A stretch of DNA of 44,160 nucleotides, from positions 1 to 44,160 of the forward strand of contig DASWNP010000031.1 in the NCBI GenBank assembly GCA_036399175.1, written 5' to 3'. The notes beneath the pieces were generated by a model. The model made no database searches and had not been told where the DNA came from. It saw only the letters and a program-made list of their open reading frames with translations. The position numbers and the translations under genes were made by a program. How positions within the stretch are numbered: position 1 is the stretch's first letter; the number at the start of each line of letters is the position of its first letter. Shown here piece by piece: positions 25,536-33,550 of the stretch. Source of the DNA: DASWNP01 sp036399175 (GTDB taxonomy: Bacteria > Acidobacteriota > Blastocatellia > Pyrinomonadales > Pyrinomonadaceae).

Positions 25536-26267
25536 CTACTCGGTCTCCTGCTCGGCGGCTGTCGATTCGGTTTTTTGAGAGCGACGCCCGCCGCTACCCG
25601 CCTTGTCGGAATCCTTCGTCTCGGCAATCGACGCCTCGCCTTTGCCGCGCGCACGCGTCGTCTCATCCTTCTCGAAGGTCTTGTCGGCCTTCCGTCCGCC
25701 GCGACGCCCGCCTTCAGCCTCTGCGGTTGCGCGTGCAGATTTCTTCTTGCCTCCGGCGACTGTCTTGGCGCGCTTCGACGAAGCTTCGGCGGCCTCGCGC
25801 TCGCGCGGATTATCGACCAGTTCGATGATGGCCAGCTCGGCGTTGTCGCCGTCGCGCCGCCCGAGCTTGATGATGCGCGTGTAGCCGCCCGGACGGTCTT
25901 TGAAACGCTCCCCAAGCTCGTCGAAAAGACGCTTGAGCGCAGCGACGCCCGCCGTGCGCGGCGCGCGGGGCTGACCGCGACGCCCGGCAGAAGCCGCCTG
26001 CTGGCGATTGCCTGCGTGAAAGAAGGCCGCGGCCTGACGGCGCAGATGCACGGCCTGCACCGCCGCATCGTCGCCCTCCAAGCCCTTCGCCCTTCTTGAG
26101 AGCGTGATGGCTTTCTCGACGAACGGGCGCAGTTCTTTGGCCTTCGGCAGCGTGGTGATGATGCGCTCGTCTCGCGCGTTGATGAGCGAGGTCGCAAGGT
26201 TGCGCAGCATCGACATGCGATGCTCCGTCGTGCGTCCAAGTTTGCGATGTGCTTTTAAGTGTCGCAT
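25536..26267 (-). CDS. rplQ: 50S ribosomal protein L17 with insertion and long charged C-terminal tail
   Basis: A protein of 243 residues, about twice the normal length of L17. The core MRHLKAHRKLGRTTEHRMSMLRNLATSLI (1-29) and ERIITTLPKAKELRPFVEKAITLSRR are typical; an insertion of about 35 residues (residues about 70-105) precedes LFDELGERFKDRPGGYTRIIKLGRRDGDNAELAIIELVDN. After residue 153 a highly charged K/R/E/A/G tail of about 90 residues follows. It is the last gene of the alpha operon, before the terminator at 25378-25422. Whether the tail is kept on the ribosome is unknown. Confidence 0.96.
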   Translation of the reverse strand: MRHLKAHRKLGRTTEHRMSMLRNLATSLINARDERIITTLPKAKELRPFVEKAITLSRRAKGLEGDDAAVQAVHLRRQAAAFFHAGNRQQAASAGRRGQPRAPRTAGVAALKRLFDELGERFKDRPGGYTRIIKLGRRDGDNAELAIIELVDNPREREAAEASSKRAKTVAGGKKKSARATAEAEGGRRGGRKADKTFEKDETTRARGKGEASIAETKDSDKAGSGGRRSQKTESTAAEQETE

Positions 26268-26274
26268 GTTTCCA

Positions 26275-26365
26275 AACGATGAACGATGAACGCGGAACGA
26301 TGAATGAAAAGCAAAAGCCTTCTGTCTTTCAGTTCATCGTTCAGCGTTCAGCGTTCATCCTTTCC
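26275..26365. repeat. Heptad-repeat hairpin (word GAACGAT)
   Basis: Left arm (26275-26310) AACGATG AACGATG AACGCGG AACGATG AATGAAA; right arm (26328-26365) TTCATCG TTCAGCG TTCAGCG TTCATCC. The loop AAAAGCAAAAGCCTTCTGTCTTT is the reverse complement of the loop core at other sites. It fills the space between rpoA and rplQ. Confidence 0.88.
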
Positions 26366-26366
26366 T

Positions 26367-27425
26367 TTACTCTTCCTCGTCGTCCTCGATGTCGCTGAGG
26401 TCGTCGGTGGCGTCGCGCCCGCCGGAGCCAGGGATGGGGTTGCCCTGCTCGTCGAACTCCATGCCGAAGTCGAGCCCCATGCCGTGCAGGATGTCTTTGA
26501 TTTCGTTCAGAGACTTCTTGCCGAAGTTCTTCGTCGCCAGCATCTCGCGCTCCGACCGCTGCACGAGGTCGCGGATGGTGCGGATGTTGGCGTTCTTCAG
26601 GCAGTTGTAGGAGCGAACCGAAAGCTCAAGCTCATCGACCGAGCGGTCGAGCTGGTCGTTGCGGGGCAGGGGCGGACGCTCCATGTTGGCGTAGGCGAAA
26701 TCGTCCGTGTCCTCTTCAAAATTGATGAAGATTGCCATGTGGTCTTTGATGAGCTTGGCGGCGAGGCCGATGGCATCGTCGGGCTTGACCGAGCCGTCCG
26801 TCCAAACTTCAATCGTCAGCTTGTCGAACTCCGTGTTCTGCCCCAGGCGCGCGGCTTCGACCGTGAAGTTGACCTTCTTGACGGGCGTGTGGACGGAGTC
26901 GATAGGAATGTAGCCGAGCGATAAATCTTCGTCGAAGTTGCGTTCGGCGGGGACGTAGCCGCGCCCGCGCTTGAGTCGCATCTCGATGGTGAGCGAGCCG
27001 CCCTCGCTGACGGTGGCGATGTAGGCGTTGGGGTCTAAGACCTCAACGTCGGCGTCGGCCTCGATGTCGCCGGAGGTGACTTCGCCCGCGCCCTCCTTCG
27101 TGATGGTCAGCGTCTTCGGCTCGCTGCCATGCAGCTTGAAGGGAATCTGCTTGAGATTGAGAATCACGTCGGTCGCGTCTTCGACGACGCCGCGAATCGA
27201 AGAGAACTCGTGCTCGACGCCTTCGATTTTGACCGCCGTGATGGCCGCGCCTTCGATGGAAGACAAGAGCGCGCGCCTGAGAGAATTGCCGATGGTCGTG
27301 CCGAAGCCGCGCTCGAAGGGCTGCGCGGAGAAGCGCCCGTAGCGGTCGGTCAAAGTGTCGCCTTCGACGGCGAGGCGACGCGGCATCTGAAATCCTGTCC
27401 AGAGATTATGTTGATCCATAGCCAT
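26367..27425 (-). CDS. rpoA: RNA polymerase alpha subunit
   Basis: A protein of 352 residues. The N-terminal domain has FERGFGTTIGNSLRRALLSSIEGAAI (about 37-62), the dimer interface; the C-terminal domain holds LELSVRSYNCLKNANIRTIRDLVQRSEREMLATKNFGKKSLNEI (about 265-308), including the helices that contact UP-element DNA and activators. A tail of acidic residues (DDLSDIEDDEEE) ends the protein. No Shine-Dalgarno is clear at the ATG 27425. It lies between rpsD and rplQ in the standard alpha order. Confidence 0.97.
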   Translation of the reverse strand: MAMDQHNLWTGFQMPRRLAVEGDTLTDRYGRFSAQPFERGFGTTIGNSLRRALLSSIEGAAITAVKIEGVEHEFSSIRGVVEDATDVILNLKQIPFKLHGSEPKTLTITKEGAGEVTSGDIEADADVEVLDPNAYIATVSEGGSLTIEMRLKRGRGYVPAERNFDEDLSLGYIPIDSVHTPVKKVNFTVEAARLGQNTEFDKLTIEVWTDGSVKPDDAIGLAAKLIKDHMAIFINFEEDTDDFAYANMERPPLPRNDQLDRSVDELELSVRSYNCLKNANIRTIRDLVQRSEREMLATKNFGKKSLNEIKDILHGMGLDFGMEFDEQGNPIPGSGGRDATDDLSDIEDDEEE

Positions 27426-27569
27426 AAGTCTTATATGTGCAAACCGTAATTGAGAAAAGGCGCTTGGCCTTTGAGAAGCACGCCCATCAGCATCGCGCTC
27501 GGCTGATGCAGACGAGCAGAGTCTCCAGCAGAGACGCGAACGCGGCAGGACGTGCCCCGGCCTGAAAAA
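27426..27569 (-). other. Intercistronic region rpsD-rpoA with two non-heptad hairpins
   Basis: One of the few long gaps of the operon without a heptad hairpin. In transcript order it has CATCAGC / GCTGATG (27485-27508), then AAAGGC / GCCTTT (27456-27472) followed by TCTC. These could be processing or attenuation elements. Confidence 0.45.
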
Positions 27570-28211
27570 CTACTTGCTGTAAAGCTCGACAATCAACTGC
27601 TCGTTGATGGAGCGGTCGATGTCGTCGCGCACGGGCAGCGTCGCCACGCGGGCGCTCATGTCAGCGCCGTCGGTCGGAGCAATCCACGACGGACGACCGC
27701 GACCGGCAGCCGTCTGCCACGCGCCTTCGACGTGCGGGTTGCGGCGGCTCGTCTCGCGGATAGTGATAATGTCGCCCTGCTTAACCTGGAAAGAAGGAAT
27801 ATCGACTTTGCGCCCGTTGACTTCGACGTGCCCGTGATTGACGAGCTGCCGAGCCTGTCGGCGCGACGTGGCGAAGCCGGCGCGATAGACCGCGTTATCC
27901 AGACGGCGTTCGAGCAGAATCAGAAGGTTCTCGCCCGTGATGCCCTTGATGCGCGCGGCGCGCTCGAAATAGTTTCGGAATTGTCCTTCGAGAACGAAGT
28001 AGATGCGTTTGACCTTCTGCTTCTCGCGTAACTGCTGGCCGTAGCCGACCAGAGCCTTGCCGCGCCGCATGGAGTTGCCATGCTGTCCGGGCGGCTGCGT
28101 GCCGCGCTTCTCAATCGGACACGAGGGCTTGAAGCAACGGTCGCCCTTCAGGAAAAGTTTTGCGCCTTCGCGGCGGCAGAGCCTGCACACCGCACTACGA
28201 TACCTAGCCAC
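27570..28211 (-). CDS. rpsD: 30S ribosomal protein S4, zinc-type
   Basis: A protein of 213 residues starting at GTG 28211, with GGAGG well placed upstream. Cysteines 9, 12, 26 and 31 form the zinc site of the C+ version of S4. The S4 RNA-binding domain is ERRLDNAVYRAGFATSRRQARQLVNHGHVEVNGRKVDIPSF (about 100-140). S4 starts 30S assembly and in many bacteria represses its own operon. It follows rpsK and precedes rpoA. Confidence 0.97.
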   Translation of the reverse strand: MARYRSAVCRLCRREGAKLFLKGDRCFKPSCPIEKRGTQPPGQHGNSMRRGKALVGYGQQLREKQKVKRIYFVLEGQFRNYFERAARIKGITGENLLILLERRLDNAVYRAGFATSRRQARQLVNHGHVEVNGRKVDIPSFQVKQGDIITIRETSRRNPHVEGAWQTAAGRGRPSWIAPTDGADMSARVATLPVRDDIDRSINEQLIVELYSK

Positions 28212-28331
28212 TACTTTTGCCTCCAGTCTATTTGAAAGACGGAAAAGTTTACAGACTCCCCGCGCAAGCGCTTCTCAAAACCGAAAACGCTCGCCGAGTG
28301 AGCCCTTCATCCTTTAGGTTGATAATTAAGC

Positions 28332-28408
28332 ATTCAGCAATCAGCGGTCAGCTTTCAGCCGGAAGTCTTCCTGTCTTGCTGAAAGCTGACGGCTGATTGC
28401 TGACAGCT
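28332..28408. repeat. Heptad-repeat hairpin (words CAGCAAT, CAGCGGT, CAGCTTT)
   Basis: Left arm (28332-28360) CAGCAAT CAGCGGT CAGCTTT CAGCC; right arm (28378-28408) GCTGAAA GCTGACG GCTGATT GCTGACA GC. The loop is short, with AAGTCTTCCTGTCTT. TAATTA words flank both sides. It lies between rpsK (stop 28416) and rpsD. Confidence 0.88.
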
Positions 28409-28415
28409 TCTCTAA

Positions 28416-28817
28416 TTAAACTCTGCGACGCTTCGGCGGACGGCAGCCGTTGTGCGGAATCGGCGTCGTGTCACGAATCGAGGTGACGCGGATGCCGGCG
28501 TTGTTAATCGCGCGAATCGCCGACTCGCGTCCGCCGCCCGGCCCCTTGACGCGCACCTCGCACTGCTGCATGCCCGCTTCCTTAGCCTTGTTGGCCGCCT
28601 CGTAGGCCGCCTGCTGAGCGGCGAAGGGCGTCCCCTTACGAGAGCCCCGGAAGCCGCGCGCGCCCGAAGACGACTGCGCGACGAGGTTGCCCTCAAGGTC
28701 TGTAATCGAAATCATCGTGTTGTTGAACGACGCCGCGATGTGCGCGATGCCGTTCGGGATGTTCTTCTTCTCTTTCTTACGAAAGACCTTCTTTTTTCCG
28801 CCAGTTGCTTTTGCCAT
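28416..28817 (-). CDS. rpsK: 30S ribosomal protein S11
   Basis: A protein of 133 residues. A lysine-rich start (MAKATGGKKKVFRKKEKKN) is followed by the S11 core with GIAHIAASFNNTMISITD and SGARGFRGSRKGTPFAAQ, and the end carries PGGGRESAIRAINNAGIRVTSIRDTTPIPHNGCRPPKRRRV, the family signature. It binds 16S rRNA in the platform next to S7 and S18. No Shine-Dalgarno is evident at 28817; a heptad hairpin lies only seven bases upstream of the start. Confidence 0.97.
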   Translation of the reverse strand: MAKATGGKKKVFRKKEKKNIPNGIAHIAASFNNTMISITDLEGNLVAQSSSGARGFRGSRKGTPFAAQQAAYEAANKAKEAGMQQCEVRVKGPGGGRESAIRAINNAGIRVTSIRDTTPIPHNGCRPPKRRRV

Positions 28818-28824
28818 GATTTTA

Positions 28825-28905
28825 AGCTGTCAGTTATCAGCTTGTCAGCAATCAGCCAGACAGCAACCCAAAGGCTGATTGCTGACAAGCTGACGGCTGA
28901 ACGCT
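28825..28905. repeat. Heptad-repeat hairpin (words CAGTTAT, CAGCAAT)
   Basis: Left arm (28825-28857) GCTGTCA GTTATCA GCTTGTCA GCAATCA GCC; right arm (28873-28905) is the near-perfect complement. The loop is AGACAGCAACCCAA. It separates rpsM and rpsK, whose start lies seven bases away. Confidence 0.9.
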
Positions 28906-28908
28906 TTC

Positions 28909-29292
28909 TTATTTCTTGCCCGGTGCTTTCTTCTTGGCGATGGTGGCGCGGCGCGGCCCCTTGCGTGTGCGCGCGTTGGTGTGCGTGCGCTGCCCCCGCA
29001 CGGGAAGCGCGCGGCGATGGCGCAGGCCGCGATAGGAGCCGATGTCCATCAGGCGCTTAATGTCCATCTGGATGCGCTTGCGCAAATCGCCCTCGACATC
29101 GCCCTGTCCCTCGATAACCGCGCGGATGCGACCCAGTTGAGCTTCGTCCAGATCGCGGACGCGCGTGTCCGGGTTGATGTCTGCCTCGCGCAAAATCGAG
29201 CTTGAGCGCGAGCGACCGATGCCATAGATATATGTGAGGCCAACTTCGACGCGTTTGTTAACCGGAAGATCGACGCCAACTACACGAGCCAT
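28909..29292 (-). CDS. rpsM: 30S ribosomal protein S13
   Basis: A protein of 127 residues with GGAG upstream of the ATG at 29292. MARVVGVDLPVNKRVEVGLTYIYGIGRSRS (1-30) and the helix-two-turn-helix core are followed by SYRGLRHRRALPVRGQRTHTNARTRKG and a basic tail ending KKKAPGKK. S13 sits in the 30S head and contacts 50S. It follows rpmJ after about 106 bases that hold no gene. Confidence 0.97.
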   Translation of the reverse strand: MARVVGVDLPVNKRVEVGLTYIYGIGRSRSSSILREADINPDTRVRDLDEAQLGRIRAVIEGQGDVEGDLRKRIQMDIKRLMDIGSYRGLRHRRALPVRGQRTHTNARTRKGPRRATIAKKKAPGKK

Positions 29293-29398
29293 CTCTTAAA
29301 CTCCTACGATTGCAGATTCACCATCGACGACGACACAACTTAGATGCTTTGATGCTCTTCTACTTTGCGCGCTTCGCCGAGCGGGAATCCGAAATTTA

Positions 29399-29512
29399 TT
29401 ATCCCTGACGCTGTTTGTGCTTCGGGTTAGTGCAAATCACCCGCACCACGCCTTTGCGGTGGATGATTTTGCAGTTATCACACATCTTCTTGACCGACGC
29501 TCTTACTTTCAT
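29399..29512 (-). CDS. rpmJ: 50S ribosomal protein L36, zinc-type
   Basis: A protein of 37 residues, MKVRASVKKMCDNCKIIHRK and onwards to NPKHKQRQG. The zinc ligands Cys11, Cys14, Cys27 and His32 are all present (C+ form). It is short and easy to miss. It is the first gene after the alpha-operon promoter at 29612-29640 and precedes rpsM. The usual infA is not found between map and this gene. Confidence 0.96.
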   Translation of the reverse strand: MKVRASVKKMCDNCKIIHRKGVVRVICTNPKHKQRQG

Positions 29513-29611
29513 CTCTCAATCGCCCTTCGGATTGAAAATCCCGCGCTTCGCCGCTTCTGAGTTTATAGACAGGTAATAAGGAAACAAATTACCGTGTGCG
29601 GCAAACTGCGA

Positions 29612-29640
29612 ATGATAACATAGCACCTACTCTAAGCCAA
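29612..29640 (-). promoter_or_regulatory. Predicted promoter of the alpha operon (rpmJ-rpsM-rpsK-rpsD-rpoA-rplQ)
   Basis: Minus-strand TTGGCT (29640-29635), 17 bases, then TATCAT (29617-29612). Transcription would start near 29605, giving a leader of about 93 bases. The site lies directly after map. Confidence 0.6.
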
Positions 29641-29665
29641 GCTCGGGGAGGCGCTTTTTCGGCTG

Positions 29666-30448
29666 TCAGACGCTCGCCGTCTCCATGCGGGCGGCGCTCT
29701 CCGCGACGCGTGTGAGCACCTGCGGGCCTTCCTCTGTGATGGCAACCGTGTGCTCGACGTGGGCGCTCGGCCTGCCGTCCAGAGTGACGACCGTCCAGCC
29801 GTCGGCGAGGGTTTTCGTCTGGTGAGTGCCCATGTTGAGCATCGGCTCGATGGCGAAGACGTAGCCGGCGCGGATTTTCGCGCCCATCCCCGGCTTCCCG
29901 TAGTTGGGAATCTGCGGGTCTTCGTGCATCCTGCGTCCGATGCCGTGCCCGACATACTCGCGCACCACCGAGTAGCCGTGCGCCTCTGCGTACTCCTGCA
30001 CCGCCCAGCCGATATCGCCCAGATGCCGACCCGGTCGGCACTGCGCGATGGCGCGCTCAAGGCACTCTTCGGCCACGCGGATGAGCGCCAAACGGTCTTC
30101 ACTCACCTGTCCGATGGGGACGGTCGTGGCCGTATCTCCGACGAAGCCTTCGAGCGTCGCGCCGCAATCTATGGAAAAGATGTCGCCCTCTTTGAGAGCG
30201 TAGCTCGACGGGAAGCCGTGCACGACCTGTTCGTTGACCGACGCGCAGATGGAATACGGGAAGCCGTGATAGCCCTTGAAGGTTGGCAGCGCGCCCGCGT
30301 CACGAATCATCTTCTCCGCCGCGCGGTCAAGCTCAAGCGTGGTCACGCCCGGCTGCGCCATCCTGCGCAGCTCCTGCAAGACGAGCCCCACCAGCCGCCC
30401 GGCGGCGCGCATCTTCTCAAGCTCTTTTCTTGACTTCCCGATAATCAT
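29666..30448 (-). CDS. map: Methionine aminopeptidase, type I
   Basis: A protein of 260 residues. The pita-bread fold carries the metal ligands in IDCGATLEGFVGDTATT (Asp near 93 and 104), HGIGRRMHEDPQIPNYG (His near 167), IEPML (Glu near 200) and VEHTVAIT (Glu near 231). It removes the initiator methionine from new proteins. It lies between adk and the alpha-operon promoter, a standard position. No Shine-Dalgarno is seen at the ATG 30448; a heptad hairpin ends about six bases upstream of it. Confidence 0.97.
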   Translation of the reverse strand: MIIGKSRKELEKMRAAGRLVGLVLQELRRMAQPGVTTLELDRAAEKMIRDAGALPTFKGYHGFPYSICASVNEQVVHGFPSSYALKEGDIFSIDCGATLEGFVGDTATTVPIGQVSEDRLALIRVAEECLERAIAQCRPGRHLGDIGWAVQEYAEAHGYSVVREYVGHGIGRRMHEDPQIPNYGKPGMGAKIRAGYVFAIEPMLNMGTHQTKTLADGWTVVTLDGRPSAHVEHTVAITEEGPQVLTRVAESAARMETASV

Positions 30449-30453
30449 AAAAC

Positions 30454-30536
30454 TTGGTGAATGGTAAATCGTAAATGGTAAATAGAAAGCCCCTTCAGCA
30501 CGTCGCCATTTACCATTTACGATTTACCATTCACTA
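30454..30536. repeat. Heptad-repeat hairpin (words TGGTAAA, CGTAAAT) overlapping the end of adk
   Basis: Left arm (30454-30485) TGGTGAA TGGTAAA TCGTAAA TGGTAAA TAG; right arm (30507-30536) CCATTTA CCATTTA CGATTTA CCATTCA. The right arm is read in the adk frame as VNGKS followed by the TAA stop at 30517. Confidence 0.9.
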
Positions 30537-31173
30537 TCTTTTCAATGTCTGCATAAATCGTCTCGGGGGCGCGTGTGCCATCGACGCGCTGGAGGCGACC
30601 TGTGGCGGCGTAGTAGTCGAGCAGGGGGCGCGTCTGCTGCTCGTAGGTTTCCAGCCGGACGCGAATCTTCTCGGAGGTGTCGTCAGCGCGATGCGTGAGC
30701 TTGGCCTCCGGGTGAAGGTCGCAGACCTCGTCTGAGGCAGGCGGCTTGAAATAGAGGTTGTAGATTTCGCCGCAGACTGGACAGGTGCGTCTTCCGGTCG
30801 CACGCTTCTCAAGCATCTCGAAGGGCACATCGACGAAGATGGCGGTGATTTCGTGTCCCTGCGACTGAGCCAGTTTTTCAAGCATCTCGGCCTGCACGGT
30901 GGTACGTGGGAAACCGTCGAGGACGTAGCCGTCGCGGCAATCTTCGCGCGACGTGCGCTCTTCGACGACGCGAATCACCACGTCGTCTGAAACGAGCTTA
31001 CCGGCTGCCTGGATGGCGCGTACCTCTTCGGCCAGAGGCGTCTGGGCTTTGGCAAGCTCGCGGAAAATATCGCCCGTCGAAATCTGCGGCAAGCCCCGGC
31101 GCTCTTGCAGCAGACGCGCCTGCGTGCCCTTGCCCGCACCCGGCGCTCCCATTGGGACGATAATCTTTGACAT
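30517..31173 (-). CDS. adk: Adenylate kinase with zinc-type lid
   Basis: A protein of 218 residues from the ATG at 31173 (MSKIIVPMGAPGAGKGTQA). The P-loop is GAPGAGKGT (about 9-17), the AMP site STGDIFRE and GFPRT follow, and the LID contains CPVCG and a later Cys (DEVCD), partial zinc ligands. It converts ATP plus AMP to two ADP. The last residues NGKS and the stop codon come from the heptad hairpin arm, so the original 3' end was probably altered by it. It follows secY. Confidence 0.97.
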   Translation of the reverse strand: MSKIIVPMGAPGAGKGTQARLLQERRGLPQISTGDIFRELAKAQTPLAEEVRAIQAAGKLVSDDVVIRVVEERTSREDCRDGYVLDGFPRTTVQAEMLEKLAQSQGHEITAIFVDVPFEMLEKRATGRRTCPVCGEIYNLYFKPPASDEVCDLHPEAKLTHRADDTSEKIRVRLETYEQQTRPLLDYYAATGRLQRVDGTRAPETIYADIEKIVNGKS

Positions 31174-31179
31174 AGGCAA

Positions 31180-31260
31180 AGGGGTTGGGGGTTAGGGGTT
31201 GGGGGTTGGGGAAGAAAAAGCAGAAACGCTTTCCCCAACCCCTAACCCCTGTCCCCTGTC
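31180..31260. repeat. Heptad-repeat hairpin (words GGGGTTG, GGGGTTA)
   Basis: Left arm (31180-31212) GGGGTTG GGGGTTA GGGGTTG GGGGTTG GGG; right arm (31232-31260) CCCCAAC CCCTAAC CCCTGTC CCCTGTC, ending one base from the secY stop at 31261. The loop is AAGAAAAAGCAGAAACGCTTT. The G-rich strand could also form a G-quadruplex. Confidence 0.88.
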
Positions 31261-32679
31261 TTATCCTCGGCGACCGCGCAGTCGGCTGCCGGGGCCGAAG
31301 AAGCCTTCGTAGTTGCGCATGACGAGCTGCGCTTCAATCTGTGCGACCGTGTCCATCGCGACGCCGACGAGAATCAAAAGGCTCGTGCCGCCGAAGTAGA
31401 ACTGGTAGCCCATGCCGGTCGGAATCCAGCCGAGGCCGGGAGTGGTGCTGACGAAAGCATCGAGGCCGCCACCGATGAAGGGCAGGCGTCCGACTCGGAA
31501 GCCGCTCAACATCACCTGCGGGATGAGGGCGACGAGCGCGAGGTAGAGAGCGCCGACCGCCGTCAGGCGCGTCAGAATCGTGTTCAGAAACTCGGCCGTA
31601 TTTCTGCCGGGGCGGATGCCGGGGATGAAGCCGCCGTGCTTGCGCAGATTGTCGGCCACTTCTTCCACGTTGAAGATAATCGTGATGTAGAAGAAGGTGA
31701 AGATGACGATGAGCGAAATGAAAATCAGCTCGTAGTAGGGGTCGCCGCCGTGAAACTGCTGGAAGAAGAAATGGATTTTGTAGCGCCAGGTGTTCGGCGC
31801 GTTCGGGTCGAAAGAAATCCATTGCAGAACCGTCTGCGGAATCGCCAGCATGGAGGAAGCGAAGATAACGGGGATGACGCCGCCCATGTTGACCTTCAAA
31901 GGCATGTTCGTCTGCTGCCCGCCGACGAGCTGCCGCCCGACGTGGCGCTTGGCGTAGCTGATGGGCACTTTGCGCCGCCCCGTCTCGACGAAGACGACGA
32001 AGGCGATGAGCGCGATGAGCACGGCGACGAGCGCGATGACGCCGATGGTGGCGAAGGTGTCTCCGCCGCGCACGCGCTCGAAGACCTGAGAGACGCCCGC
32101 CGGAAGTCCCAAAACGATGCCTGCGAAAATCAGAAGCGAGATGCCGTTGCCGATGCCGCGCTCGGTGATTTGCTCGCCGAGCCACATGACGAAGATAGTG
32201 CCGGTCGTCAAGGTGAGCATCGTGGTCAGAACGAAGCCCCAGCCTTCGGGGCCGACCTGATTGGCTTGCAGCCAGCGTGCGACGATGAAGGTCTGGAAGG
32301 CCGCGAGCAGGACGGTCAGGTAGCGCGTGTACTGGTTAATCTTCTGTCGCCCGGCCTCGCCCTCCTCCTGTAGCTTCTTGAGCTGCGGGAAGACGGTCGT
32401 CATCAGTTGGAGGATGATGGAGGCGGTGATGTAGGGCGTCACGCCGAGGGCGAAGACGGAGATGGTTCGAAAGTTTCCGCCGGAGAAGAGGTCGAGCACG
32501 CCGAGAAGGGTCGTGCCGAGGTCGCGCCAGACGCGCTCAAGCTGGTCTTTGTTGATGCCGGGCGCGGTGACGTGCGCGCCGAAGCGATAGACGGCCAGCA
32601 GACCCAGCGTGAAGAAGATGCGCTTGCGCAAATCCGGCACGCTGAACATATTCCTGACGGCGGCGAAAAACTTTTCCAT
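31261..32679 (-). CDS. secY: Protein translocase subunit SecY
   Basis: A protein of 472 residues with about ten membrane helices. It begins MEKFFAAVRNMFSVPDLRKRIFFTLGLLAVYRFGAH; the plug and signature LDLFSGGNFRTISVFALGVTPYITASI, the cytoplasmic loop with PISYAKRHVGRQ and RPGRNTAEFLNTILTRLT, and the end NYEGFFGPGSRLRGRRG are typical. SecY forms the channel for protein export with SecE and SecG. AAGGAAGAAG upstream of the start at 32679 is a ribosome site of long spacing. Confidence 0.97.
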   Translation of the reverse strand: MEKFFAAVRNMFSVPDLRKRIFFTLGLLAVYRFGAHVTAPGINKDQLERVWRDLGTTLLGVLDLFSGGNFRTISVFALGVTPYITASIILQLMTTVFPQLKKLQEEGEAGRQKINQYTRYLTVLLAAFQTFIVARWLQANQVGPEGWGFVLTTMLTLTTGTIFVMWLGEQITERGIGNGISLLIFAGIVLGLPAGVSQVFERVRGGDTFATIGVIALVAVLIALIAFVVFVETGRRKVPISYAKRHVGRQLVGGQQTNMPLKVNMGGVIPVIFASSMLAIPQTVLQWISFDPNAPNTWRYKIHFFFQQFHGGDPYYELIFISLIVIFTFFYITIIFNVEEVADNLRKHGGFIPGIRPGRNTAEFLNTILTRLTAVGALYLALVALIPQVMLSGFRVGRLPFIGGGLDAFVSTTPGLGWIPTGMGYQFYFGGTSLLILVGVAMDTVAQIEAQLVMRNYEGFFGPGSRLRGRRG

Positions 32680-32696
32680 ATCAGTGCTTCTTCCTT

Positions 32697-32864
32697 TAGC
32701 TGTCAGCTTTCAGCTTGTCAGCATTCAGCCAGAGATTCAAAGGACTAATAGTAAACGCTGCCCTGCGACATTACCAAACCCGCGAAGCCCTCAAGCTTGA
32801 AGGCCGCGCCGGGCTCGCGTCTGGCTGACAGGCTGACAAGCTGACTGCTGAAAGCTAACGGCTA
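32697..32864. repeat. Heptad-repeat hairpin with an extended loop (words CAGCTTT, CAGCTTGT)
   Basis: Left arm (32697-32733) GCTGTCA GCTTTCA GCTTGTCA GCATTCA GCC; right arm (32820-32864) TGGCTGA CAGGCTGA CAAGCTGA CTGCTGA AAGCTAA CGGCTA. The loop is about 85 bases, longer than others, with its own CTCAAGCTTGAAGG palindrome. The rest of the gap up to 32962 has only a small CAGAGAC / GTCTCTG stem (32885-32909). Confidence 0.8.
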
Positions 32865-32962
32865 TTTTCTAAAAGCTAAAGACACAGAGACCGTTTTCTC
32901 GCGTCTCTGCGTCTCTGGCTGGCGTCCGCTTGAAATGGCGAAACCGACCGCATCCGAGGGCT

Positions 32963-33457
32963 TTAGGCCGTCGGCGCTGGCTGGTCGGAGGCGGGCGGCT
33001 GCTCTTTGACGAGCAGCGTGGCCGCGCCGCCCGCGCGCTCTATCTTCTCGCGTGCGCTCTTCGTGAAGCGGTGCGCCGAGATGCGCAGAGCCTTCGAGAG
33101 TTCGCCCGTGCCGAGCACCACCACGTCGCCCTTGCCCTTGGCAATCAGCCCGCGCTCGTGAAGCAATTCGGGGGTCACTTCGTCGTCGGCCTCGAAGTTG
33201 TTCTCCAGCGCCGAGAGGCTGACTTCAATCCACTGCTTCTTGAAGATGTTCGTGAACCCGCGTTTCGGCAGACGGCGCTGCAAAGGCATCTGCCCGCCTT
33301 CAAAACCGATTTTGGCGCTGTAGCCCGAGCGCGACTTCTGTCCCTTGTTGCCGCGCCCGGCCGTCTTTCCGAGCCCCGAGCCGGGGCCGCGACCCACGCG
33401 CTTCTTCTTGTGCGTCGAGCCCTCGGCGGGACGCAGATTGTTTAAGCCGATAGCCAT
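32963..33457 (-). CDS. rplO: 50S ribosomal protein L15
   Basis: A protein of 164 residues with GGAGTGAG before the ATG at 33457. The Gly-rich start GRGPGSGLGKTAGRGNKGQKSRSG (about 23-46), FEGGQMPLQRRLPKRGF and the alpha-beta core KGKGDVVVLGTGELSKALRISAHRFTKSA are standard. A short tail PPASDQPAPTA ends it. L15 is an early 23S-binding protein. It follows rpmD and precedes secY in the usual spc order. Confidence 0.97.
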   Translation of the reverse strand: MAIGLNNLRPAEGSTHKKKRVGRGPGSGLGKTAGRGNKGQKSRSGYSAKIGFEGGQMPLQRRLPKRGFTNIFKKQWIEVSLSALENNFEADDEVTPELLHERGLIAKGKGDVVVLGTGELSKALRISAHRFTKSAREKIERAGGAATLLVKEQPPASDQPAPTA

Positions 33458-33470
33458 TTCTCACTCCGTT

Positions 33471-33550
33471 CGGACGATGGACGATGGACGATGGACGATA
33501 GCCAAGACCGATTCCGGCCATCGTCTATGGTCGATGGTCTATCGTCTGTT
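33471..33550. repeat. Heptad-repeat hairpin (words GACGATG, GACGATA)
   Basis: Left arm (33471-33504) GGACGAT GGACGAT GGACGAT GGACGAT AGCCA; right arm (33517-33550) TGGTCTA and TATCGTC words, imperfect complement. It fills the rpmD-rplO gap; rplO's SD follows about seven bases later. The same word family occurs at 18035 and 42782. Confidence 0.85.
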
